A DNA stretch of 64,000 nucleotides, from the NCBI RefSeq assembly GCF_020509005.1, contig NC_063017.1, positions 2,356,001-2,420,000 on the forward strand, in the 5' to 3' direction. The notes beneath the pieces were generated by a model. The model was not told the origin of the DNA, did not search any database, and saw only the letters and a program-made list of their open reading frames with translations. This document shows positions 56,589 to 64,000 of the stretch, piece after piece. The stretch is from Fulvia fulva. Taxonomy: Eukaryota > Ascomycota > Dothideomycetes > Mycosphaerellales > Mycosphaerellaceae. Numbering within the stretch: position 1 is the first letter of the stretch; every line of letters begins with the position of its first letter. A program made the translations under genes and the position numbers.

Positions 56589-57551
56589 CTACGACGTACT
56601 CCAGACAGCCACATAATCCACCTGCATAGGCTTCCCACTAACCGTGCTTCTCGTAGGCGTGCTGATCCCCGCCACGGCATTAGGGTACGCCCCACCCATC
56701 GCCACATTCAGAACCACGTAGAAGCCCTTCTGAATAGTGTTGGCCCAGAGGGTCGTTCCCAAGTCGTTCTGTGTAATCGTCTTGCGCAAGCTGCGGTCGA
56801 CCCAGAACTTGATCTGCTCAGGCCTGGTGGTGCGGTCGATGACGACTTCGTAGATGTGGAAGTTACCGGGGCAGCGTGAGCCCGTGCAGGAGGAGGTTTG
56901 GCCGAGACCGCTGGGTTCGTTGCAGCGTCCGCCGGGGTTGATGTCCTGGGAGGGGATGTTAGAGGGATGACGGGGCGAGAAGGGGGTGGGTTGGGAATCG
57001 CTTACGCAGTGCAACACGTTGGTGATGGTGTCGGCGCCGTTGACATTTTCCATGATATCGATCTCGCCGACTGCGGGCCAGTTCGTGCGGTTCTGTCTGA
57101 AGTTGCCGCCGATCATCCAGAATGCTGGCCAGTAGCCTAAGCCATTGGCACCGGTAACATCTGGCATTGCAATGCGAGCTTCAACGCGTAACTTGCCACC
57201 AGCTGGAGCAGCGAAGCTGGCGGAGTTGGTCTCGAGTCTGGCGCTTGTCCATGCTCCAGCGTTGTTCTTGACTGGGATGATGTTGAGGTTGCCGTTGCCA
57301 GCTTGACGGATGTTGTTGCCAGAGTTGGTGTAGGTCTGGATCTCGCCGGTTCCCCATTGCTCTGGGCCCCCTGGGTATTTTATGCCAGTCTGTGCTGTCC
57401 ACTTGGAGCTGTCAGGAGCTTGGCCGGAGCGGCCGGTGAAGTCGTCGAGGAAGAGAGTTCTCCTCCATTCTGTGCCGGAGGTTGATGGCGCTGAGGCGAG
57501 AGCAGAGCTGGCGTAGAGTGCCAGAGACACAGCTGCGGTGAAGGTCTTCAT
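56589..57551 (-). CDS. Secreted GH16 endo-beta-glucanase (two exons)
   Basis: complement(join(56589..56945,57006..57551)), 300 residues. A signal peptide (1 to about 20, MKTFTAAVSLALYASSALAS) leads a glycoside hydrolase family 16 domain. The catalytic motif is GEIDIMEN (Glu163 nucleophile, Asp165, Glu168 acid/base). Aromatic sugar-binding stretches (QWGTGEIQTY, GYWPAFWM) and the C-terminal GFYVVLNVAMGG are typical of fungal beta-1,3(4)-glucanases, which act on wall or plant glucans outside the cell. The intron (60 nt, GTAAGC...CTAAC...CCCAG) keeps the frame open, so unspliced reading adds 20 residues. Splicing gives the expected VLHCDINPGGRCNE. The start is the ATG before the signal peptide; 51 codons upstream are open but would bury it. 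Confidence 0.92.
   Translation of the reverse strand: MKTFTAAVSLALYASSALASAPSTSGTEWRRTLFLDDFTGRSGQAPDSSKWTAQTGIKYPGGPEQWGTGEIQTYTNSGNNIRQAGNGNLNIIPVKNNAGAWTSARLETNSASFAAPAGGKLRVEARIAMPDVTGANGLGYWPAFWMIGGNFRQNRTNWPAVGEIDIMENVNGADTITNVLHCVSDSQPTPFSPRHPSNIPSQDINPGGRCNEPSGLGQTSSCTGSRCPGNFHIYEVVIDRTTRPEQIKFWVDRSLRKTITQNDLGTTLWANTIQKGFYVVLNVAMGGAYPNAVAGISTPTRSTVSGKPMQVDYVAVWSTS
56946..57005 (-). other. In-frame intron of the GH16 gene
   Basis: 60 nt, a multiple of three, with no stop. It has a GTAAGC donor, a CTAAC branch and a CCCAG acceptor. Confidence 0.85.
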
Positions 57552-59152
57552 CTTGGTTGATACTTCTAAGCAGGGCAGTAGTGAATGACTATGGTGAGTA
57601 ATGCTGCTTGTATCTACATATGTACGCAATGTTCGTGGGCTGAGAGTGGCAGAGGCCGCTGTATAAGAACTGCTAGGAAACGGCGCAAGAACAGGAGACT
57701 TCATCGAGGCTTACCTGAAGGCGTCCAGATTCTATCGTCGTGGCGGCCGTTGTTCAGTAGTCGTCTTGGGCGGTTCGTCCCACCGCTCTGCCATGCGTCT
57801 AGAGAAGCCCAATTGCACGGATAACAGATGCCGAGTAGTCGAAGATGCCCCAATAGTGAATTGTGACCGCCTCGTGGCTGGCTGCAGCCAATTTCCAGGC
57901 CGCGGTCCATGCTAAGAGCCGCGTCGACATGAACGGGAGGCGTTCGCACTAGCTCTATGCCACTAGGAGAATATCTCGCGCGTCTGTCTTGTCGATGCCA
58001 TGGCACGAGGAAGACATGTCAATAATACTCACAGCCACGCGCCTGAACATCATCAGCTCTAGAACCTCGCTGGTCATCTTTCTATTGTTCATCCTGGTCA
58101 ATCCTGCTGGAGCGCTGGAGTTGGTCTCACGCGGTCACGGCTTTGCCATTCACAGCAACTTGGACTCATTCTGCACATCCTGAAAACAGCGGGTGACAAC
58201 CGCTGCATAAGCACATTCCGTGGGCGTCTTCATCCGGGGCGGAGAGGAGATGATTCGGACAGTGCAACGAACCTATCATGATGAGCACCAGACTCATGGA
58301 GCACGTGTGCAGGAGGAAACGGAAGGCGGCGAGACCGCTTTCTCGGTTGCGTGTGAAGATGTTTGGCCGTTTCGAGAAGTCCAGCTGGAAAGAAAAGCGC
58401 CTCTTCTTGGAAGGGCGGTATGTGATTCGCTGGGGCCAGATCGAGGAGTTCGAGACCTCTGGTAGCGGTTCCTGGACCGTGCAGATCGCAAAGCTTGGCT
58501 GTAAAGGCGCAGTAGGAGGTAGGCGCGCATCGAAAGAAGGAAAGTGCAGTCGGGAAAGCGACCTGACTCTCTGCTTTGCGATAGGACTGCGCGTGCCGTG
58601 AAGTGCTCGGCGACGCCGGTGGAGTCGTGGCAGAGGTGTTGGCGCTGTGGACGAGACTGACAGCGCGCCATGGCGCTGCGACATGCGACATCGTGGCCAC
58701 GCGGAGATTGTCCCAAGGTGGTGGCAATTCGCTACCACGGCGATACTCCTCTGTAATCGAGACAAGTAGGGCATGCTGCTTGCGGGAGTGAACACAGCCA
58801 TTGGCCAAGGACTCGCCTCATGGAGACGGCGCCACAGGAGAGCTGACTTGCCGATACTCACGTGCGTCTTATTGCGAGGCCATGAGCTGGGAAGTGTTGT
58901 TTTGTCAGGATGGTAGACTCGTGCAGCAGCCGTGTTGCATTGAGAATACATGTATGTCATGGGTGGATGTTGTGATTGAGAAATAGTCGCGAAAGCAAGG
59001 TTCGAACTTGTCGAGACCCCCAGCATCCGCGGGGAAGCCCCATAGAACGCACATCCGAGCATCTACAGTACACGGCATGTACTAGGTACACCACTCCAAC
59101 ATGGAAGTCTATCCTTCGCAAAACGACCTCCTACTCTCCTCAACACCCATCA
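57552..59152. other. 1.6-kb region without a supported gene
   Basis: It holds the GH16 promoter at its left and the 3' end of the flavin-reductase gene at its right. Long frames exist: 298 codons on the - strand (59,062-58,166) and 107 codons on the + strand (58,278-58,601) overlap each other. Both give Ser/Arg/His-rich, low-similarity products, and I cannot support either. Composition is normal, without RIP. Confidence 0.5.
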
Positions 59153-59918
59153 TCAATCCTTTGTCCCCGTCGCCTTCACCCCCTTCAACTCCTCATCCTT
59201 CTGCCCCTCCGCATCCCCCTCAAGCCCAACCAACTGCTTCGGATCCCCAGGAATCATCATCTCAAACAAACTCTCCTTCCTCACAACCGTATACTGATGG
59301 TACCCACACCTCGCAATCGGCATCGCCTTCCCCAGATCAATCATCCCCTCCGTCAACACATCTTCACTAATATGCACCCCCACCACCCTCCCCACAATAA
59401 CATCACACGTCCCCATCGGCGGGTTCCCGGGCAGGCGCAGCGTGGTATAGTACTGACACTCAAACTTGATCGGACTAGCTTTCACCATGTTGACGTTAAC
59501 CTGTTTAGCGGGCTCCTTCTCGACGCCGGCGCGGACGAACTCGTCGACGTCGGAGGTGAACCATTCGGCTGTGGCGTTGACGGCGTTGCGGAGGTCGTAG
59601 GTGGCCATGTTCCAGCAGAATTCGTGCGTGGCTTCTACATTCGCGACGGTGTCTTTGCGGTTTTCGTGCAGGTCTTGGTTGCTGCTGAACATTACGTAGG
59701 GAGGGTCGAAGGTGAGGTTGTTGAATTGGGAGTAGGGGGCGAGGTTGTCGATGCCGTTCTTGGATTTTGTTGAGATCCAGCCTATTGGTCGGGGCGTTAC
59801 GCAGGACTGGGACTTGTGTTAGTGGGTTGTTCGGGGTATGTCTTGAGGAGCAGTTTCTTACCTTGAAGGGATCTCGAGGCAGGCCATGAGGTGTTTTGCC
59901 GGGTTCGTAGTAGACCAT
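59153..59918 (-). CDS. Flavin-reductase-like FMN-binding protein (two exons)
   Basis: complement(join(59153..59806,59862..59918)), 236 residues. Exon 1 gives MVYYEPGKTPHGLPRDPFK. After a 55-nt intron (GTAAGA...CTAAC...CCCAG) exon 2 begins SCVTPRPIGWISTKSKNGIDN, the signature start of the flavin reductase-like (DIM6/NTAB) FMN-binding fold. SQFNNLTFDPPYVMFSSN and later AEWF, GRVVGVHI and YHQYTVVRK blocks follow. The family binds FMN and includes reductases and flavoproteins of unknown substrate, so no more specific role is claimed. The frame upstream of 59,918 opens only with TTG. It lies 299 bp after the GH78 gene on the same strand; spacing and introns suggest separate promoters. Confidence 0.88.
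59807..59861 (-). other. Intron of the flavin-reductase-like gene
   Basis: 55 nt, with GTAAGA donor, CTAAC branch and CCCAG acceptor. Confidence 0.85.
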
Positions 59919-60217
59919 TGTGTTGATCAGCTTTGATTGTGCTCTCAATGCTTTCGACAGATGTCGTGACGCTACTTGATTTGGAGTGTGAGGGTGTTCT
60001 ACTATATTGTTCTTCGAGACACATCAATAGAGTTCCATACCGTGTCCGGCAAAAGATCCCGCTTCGGGTCCGCGTCCCATCGGCTGCGAGGTCGGCATGT
60101 CTGCAGCTCCATCTGCATGGGCTGTTTGCACGAGCTCTTACGCAAGCACTGAGAGCGCAGTTGATGACTGAACAGGCAGTGCCTCAGTGCATTCCTCTAC
60201 CAAATTAGACTGAATGT

Positions 60218-62320
60218 CTACCACAGTGAGCTCACCACTAATATATGCTCACCTCCTTCTACCTTGAAAGTACAACCAGCGACCAAGTCACTTCTCCTGC
60301 TCCCATCAAACACAACACTCCCACTTCCTCCGCCCATCAATTTGGGCAACACCACCGTCCCCTCAGTCCCACCCGGTGTACTCCACTCAAGGCTATACCC
60401 AGTCCCATTCCCAGTCCCAGTCCCAATCCCAGTCCCAGTCCCATTCCCAGTCCCATTCCACCCAGCCTGAAACTTGCCCAGACTAGTGACAAACCCGCCC
60501 TCAACATTCGTCAGATCACCAAACTGCGGCGCAAGAGTCCACGTACTACCCACGACCCCCGTCACCCGCAGTCCAAGGACATACTCCGTCAACGCACTCG
60601 TAGGCCCAGCGCTCCAGCCGTGCGCATGACTGACATAGCTCGAATCATACGCATAACCGCGGTAGTTACGGTAGCCAAATGAGCCATTCGTGAGGTAACC
60701 TTCGATGACGGTGGACTGTGTACCATTCTCGTTGTTGAGGTACCAGCCCCAGCTGCGGCGGATGAGATCTAATGCGCGAGAGATCTGGCCGATGGTGAGG
60801 TGTGCCTGGATCTCGAAGGAGGAGATGAAGGGTGAGATGTTGTTGGATAATTCTGGTGCTTCGGCGCCAATTGGAGTCCAATTATCTGTCAGACGTTCGG
60901 AGATGGATTGGGCCATGGAAGAAGTGTTTGAGACGACGCCAAAGAGGATCGCCATGCTGTTTGCATCTTGTGGGTGGAGGGTTGTCGTTATGTTGTCTGT
61001 GAACGCTCCGAAGCTGACATCGTAGAGGTGGGTGTTGATGTTCTGGGCTAGTGTCTCTGCTTGCGAAAGGTACGTCTCACTGAGGGCCGTGTCGCCTAGC
61101 CATGCTGCCAGCTCAGCACCAGTAACGAGAGTTCTGTACAAGATCATGTTCGGCTCTGTGCTGTTGCCGCCAGTGGCTTGACGTGCCCAATCTCTGGTGC
61201 CAGTGACATTCAGCAAGCCCAGAGGCTCCAGGACCAGACTGTAGACATACTCCATCGCGAAGAGATAGCGATCCCAATTCTCTCGAAGGAATTCGGTATC
61301 GTTTGTGTACAGCACGTAATTGTATGTCCCAATCATCGTCCAGCAATGATATGTGTCACTGTCCTGCTGTAGAAGTGGCGGTCCTGCTTCTGGTAGAGAG
61401 CCATCGCTGTTTTGATGATCATACATTGTTTGTAGAGCATTTCTAACGCTGTCAAGGTCATTGCCTAAGGAGACGAAAGATGCAGGAACAGCGATGCCCA
61501 TGTCTCCTGGCCATACTGCTCGATCTCGCTTAGCTCCATCGACAATGACAGTCGAGCCATTTGCAAGCGATCCGTTGTTCGCCCAGCTGGAGGCGAGAGT
61601 GGGCACCCATCGTCCGGTGTCAGTCGGCACATAATTCGTCTGCAGCGTGTACGCGCCAGAATACCAGATCTTGTTCAGCTCCTTGTCGTTGGAGTGGAAA
61701 TAGCCCTGGTATGCGCGCAGATCCGACCAAGTGGGCTGGAAGCCAATCTCGAGGGAGACATCGTTGATGGTCAAGGTAGTCTCAGTGCTGTTCGATAGCA
61801 GGAACAATGTAAGGTAGCTAAAACCGCCTCGAAGCTTTGGCAGATCCATCTCGTAGGTATGATGCCCAGCGGAGGAGAAGCGTGAGTAGAGGGCACCATC
61901 AGCGCATGCTTGGTCGCCAGTGCCGCGTGCGAACTTTCCATTGCTGGAGTCACTAGCGAGGCCGATCCAGTTCTTTGCTTCTGTAAAGGCCAAGCCTAAG
62001 GATCCTCCTCCACCAGTGGTTGTGTACTGAACGGTGACAATACCTCCCACCTCTTTGCCGAAAGCGTAGACGTACGCACTCGCATTGCCTTGCAGGGTTA
62101 TGGTCGCTGGGTAGCTCGAGATTACGGAGGCATTGCTCAAGGAGAGAATGCTGACCGGCACGACTGTCCTAGAGTGCGGGGCATAATTGTTCTCATCCCA
62201 TGGGCCAGGGAAGGCTGCTTCTTCAGGTCCATTGCATACTGTGTCTCGCCAACACGACGACTGCGCTGTCGCTGTCGATAGCCAGCCCGTGAGCAGCACA
62301 GCAGAGATGTGCTTGATCAT
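60218..62320 (-). CDS. Secreted GH78-type (alpha-L-rhamnosidase-like) glycosidase
   Basis: 700 residues. The signal peptide is about 1-20 (MIKHISAVLLTGWLSTATAQ), followed by beta-sandwich regions and a six-hairpin (alpha/alpha)6 domain (about 215-600). The DGAKRDRAVWPGDMG stretch (about 261-275) corresponds to the D-PQRDERLGW-GD signature of family 78, and YHCWTMIGTYNYVLYTND and HAHGWSAGPTSALTEYVLGL fit the same fold. Numerous NxT/S sites suggest heavy N-glycosylation. A low-complexity Gly/Thr/Asn repeat (about 60,395-60,465) sits near the C-terminus. The likely substrate is a rhamnosylated plant or fungal glycan, but fungal members are often uncharacterised. I used ATG 62,320; the longer open frame begins with GTG at 62,356. 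Confidence 0.87.
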   Translation of the reverse strand: MIKHISAVLLTGWLSTATAQSSCWRDTVCNGPEEAAFPGPWDENNYAPHSRTVVPVSILSLSNASVISSYPATITLQGNASAYVYAFGKEVGGIVTVQYTTTGGGGSLGLAFTEAKNWIGLASDSSNGKFARGTGDQACADGALYSRFSSAGHHTYEMDLPKLRGGFSYLTLFLLSNSTETTLTINDVSLEIGFQPTWSDLRAYQGYFHSNDKELNKIWYSGAYTLQTNYVPTDTGRWVPTLASSWANNGSLANGSTVIVDGAKRDRAVWPGDMGIAVPASFVSLGNDLDSVRNALQTMYDHQNSDGSLPEAGPPLLQQDSDTYHCWTMIGTYNYVLYTNDTEFLRENWDRYLFAMEYVYSLVLEPLGLLNVTGTRDWARQATGGNSTEPNMILYRTLVTGAELAAWLGDTALSETYLSQAETLAQNINTHLYDVSFGAFTDNITTTLHPQDANSMAILFGVVSNTSSMAQSISERLTDNWTPIGAEAPELSNNISPFISSFEIQAHLTIGQISRALDLIRRSWGWYLNNENGTQSTVIEGYLTNGSFGYRNYRGYAYDSSYVSHAHGWSAGPTSALTEYVLGLRVTGVVGSTWTLAPQFGDLTNVEGGFVTSLGKFQAGWNGTGNGTGTGIGTGTGNGTGYSLEWSTPGGTEGTVVLPKLMGGGSGSVVFDGSRRSDLVAGCTFKVEGGEHILVVSSLW
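60395..60465. repeat. TCCCAG-type hexanucleotide repeat inside the GH78 gene
   Basis: About a dozen imperfect copies of (C/T)CCCA(G/T/A)T encode alternating GTGN, GTGT and GIGT residues on the - strand. The tract is in frame. Confidence 0.85.
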
Positions 62321-63100
62321 CTTGAGACACAAGAAACATGAGAATCCACTTACCACGAGCTCTTGGCAGGCGTGTGTTGTGTCAGGAACCTACTGTTGCT
62401 GCTCTCGCGAGGTGATGCCCCGAGCTCGATTTCTCCGCGTGTTGCAGGAACCATCTCGCCCTGGTCCCTGGGCCGTCGATCTTCGTGCATCGGGATTGTA
62501 AGACTATATTCTAAGCGGGGAAGCCTGCACAGAGGAGAATGGCGTGCCTCGAGAGCAATGGGATTCGTGAGGAGCGCAGAGAAGATGGTCGCGTTCGTGG
62601 GTGGTTGCAGGACTGCTTTTGTTTGCCGAGCGAGGACGAGTTCGAAAACACACGCCTGAGCGACGGACCGCTTGCCCAGTAGCACCCAGGTGCAGGAGGA
62701 CAACATCAAGTGACAACGACCCAAAGACAGCATGAGAGGAGGAAGTGGCAATACCATGATTGATTGCGCATCTCAAGGCAGCCTGCGCTCATTCAGGCGA
62801 CCTCACCTCTCACGCTGTCACACAACAATAGAAACTACTGTAACGGACGAAGATGTCATCACAGGTCGTTCGTTTCTCATTACAGTCAAAAGCTATAAGC
62901 CCCTATTGAGCGTCTCATCGCTCGAGCCGTCGCCGCCGTCTCTTTCTGCCGTATCGCAAGTGAAAGAAGCAAAAGAAGCAATGCCGGGTATCTTCTGCGC
63001 CAGTCGCCGTGACCAGCACTCCCTACGCCTGAGCAGCCATGCTCGATCAGCAAGTAAGTAAGAAAGTGAGGAAGCAAGCAAGATTCGCCACCCCAAGCGC
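62321..63100. promoter_or_regulatory. Upstream region of the GH78 gene and 3' flank of the H1-like gene
   Basis: 780 bp. Overlapping frames of 90-135 codons on both strands have no recognisable product. Confidence 0.5.
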
Positions 63101-63869
63101 CTACTCGTCGCCAGCACCCTCCATCTTGGTGTCGGTGTCGGCCTCGACCTCAGCAGCCGGGGTCTTCTCCTTCTCCTCGGTCTCGACGTCCTTGTCGGCG
63201 CCATCCTTGACCTCGGCATCCTTCTTCTCGCCCTCACCGTCGGTCTTGCTGTCCACAGCTGGCTCCTCGGCGGCCTCCTCAGCCTTCACCTTCTTGGCCG
63301 GGACCTTCTTGCGTGGGGTGGCCTTTGGCTTCTTGGTAGGTGAGTCACCGCCATCGGCAGCGTCGGCGTCGGCCTTCTTCTTGCGAGGAGTCGACTTGGG
63401 CTTCTTTGCGCTCGATGGGGCCTCTTCTCCGGCCTCACCCTCAGCAGCATCCTCGCCGTCGGACTCCTTCTTGGCGCGCTTCTTGGGTGTGGTAGTGGCC
63501 TTTGGGGCGGCGGCTGGAAGTGGTGTTAGTATGGTCAGTATGATGAGGAGTTAGCTGTGACTCACGCTTGGCGGCAGCGGCGGCCTCGTAGGCCTCGGGG
63601 TTCATGCCCTTGAGGAGCTTCTTGAGCTCGCCCCACTGGTTCTGTTTGGAGGTCAGCATTTGAGAGTGAGGTGAGGCGCTCAGGAGACATACTTGTGCGG
63701 TCTTCTTGGTGTTGAAGCCGCCGAGCTTGGTCAGTTTGTCGTAGTCGACATCCGGAAGACCGCCCTTGGCGGAGAGGACGCCAGCGATGAGAAGCTTTTG
63801 CATCTTCTCGCTCAGTTGAGGAGTCTCGTCGGAGGTGGTTGTCTTGGTGGCGGAGGCGTCGGAAGACAT
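63101..63869 (-). CDS. Lysine-rich H1-like nuclear protein (three exons)
   Basis: complement(join(63101..63513,63566..63641,63693..63869)), 221 residues. The N-terminal 90 residues hold a small helical module (QLSEKMQKLLIAGVL, then DYDKLTKLGGFNTKKTAQ and NQWGELKKLLKGM after splicing). It resembles the fungal DY-KLA-L-GY type module found in lysine-rich nuclear proteins. The rest is disordered, with TPKKRAKK, KSTPRKKK and KATPRKKVPAKK clusters like histone H1 tails, then an acidic Glu/Asp-rich tail. Introns are 51 nt (GTATGT...CAG) and 52 nt (GTGAGT...CCAG). A chromatin or DNA-binding role is inferred from composition. A possible leader intron lies at 63,900-63,961. Confidence 0.8.
63514..63565 (-). 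other. Intron 2 of the H1-like gene
   Basis: 52 nt, GTGAGT donor and TTCCAG acceptor. Splicing joins AAAAAK to PAAPKATTT. Confidence 0.85.
63642..63692 (-). other. Intron 1 of the H1-like gene
   Basis: 51 nt, in frame and open, GTATGT donor, GCTGAC branch-like site and AACAG acceptor. Confidence 0.85.
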
Positions 63870-64000
63870 GGTGCTGGTAGTAAGAGGTGGTTGGATGGAC
63901 TGAAAAGGTGGTATCAGTATATACATGGAAGGATGGAGGATAGAAGGGGAGTGCGCCCTACCTTGGGTGAAGATTGTTGTTATTGGGGAAGGAAAGAGAT
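63870..64000 (-). promoter_or_regulatory. Pyrimidine-rich leader of the H1-like gene
   Basis: On the - strand it is CT-rich. A GTAGGG...TTTTCAG pair at 63,961 to 63,900 (62 nt) could be an intron in the leader. Confidence 0.4.

Noticed and set aside
58984..59060. tRNA-like GGTTCGAAC sequence
   Set aside because: A T-loop-like motif is present, but no matching acceptor stem, D arm or anticodon arm could be placed at the right distance on either strand.

Overview
The window looks like a chromosome segment from a filamentous ascomycete (Pezizomycotina). A Dothideomycete such as a Mycosphaerella relative is my guess from gene style and repeat content; I could not test it. About 48.4 kb of retrotransposon-dominated DNA meets about 15.5 kb of ordinary gene-rich DNA. 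In most of the repeat block CpA/TpG is strongly depleted and TpA is in excess, while CpG is kept. That is the footprint of repeat-induced point mutation (RIP), and it explains why almost no long frames survive there.

Repeat block, 1-48,430. Three chromodomain Ty3/gypsy elements lie on the + strand (2,939-8,890; 16,750-22,172, complete, with 184-bp LTRs and a 5-bp target duplication; 27,786-37,946) and one on the - strand (8,890-11,395). There are Ty1/copia elements, of which 28,839-34,456 is complete with 235-bp LTRs and target duplication gatac. Two heavily mutated Tad-like LINE copies (family A) lie at 1-2,938 and about 41,900-46,723, and a second LINE family (B) at 11,396-14,178. Two internally deleted Fot/pogo-type DNA transposons lie at 14,180-15,309 and 46,726-47,999. 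Elements are nested: gypsy in copia, copia in gypsy, and a solo LTR in a pogo copy. The exception to RIP is 24,134-27,785, an essentially unmutated LINE on the - strand with an open reverse transcriptase frame. It is a chimera of the 5' region of family B and the 3' part of family A.

Gene block, 48,431-64,000. In order: S-adenosylmethionine decarboxylase (+), a two-transmembrane SLATT-type protein (-), Elongator subunit Elp3 (+), a LaeA-like methyltransferase (+, two exons), a secreted GH16 glucanase (-, two exons), a flavin-reductase-like protein (-, two exons), a secreted GH78-type glycosidase (-) and a lysine-rich H1-like nuclear protein (-, three exons). Several simple open-frame starts were corrected from homology and splice signals.

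The gene block mixes housekeeping functions (polyamine synthesis, tRNA wobble-uridine modification, chromatin) with secreted carbohydrate-active enzymes and does not form one pathway. The most notable items are the RIP-free chimeric LINE with its before/after record of RIP, the small-repeat terminal inverted repeats of the pogo elements and their echo in the LINE 5' region, a RIP-decayed frame of about 300 codons that I cannot identify, and the SLATT-type protein.
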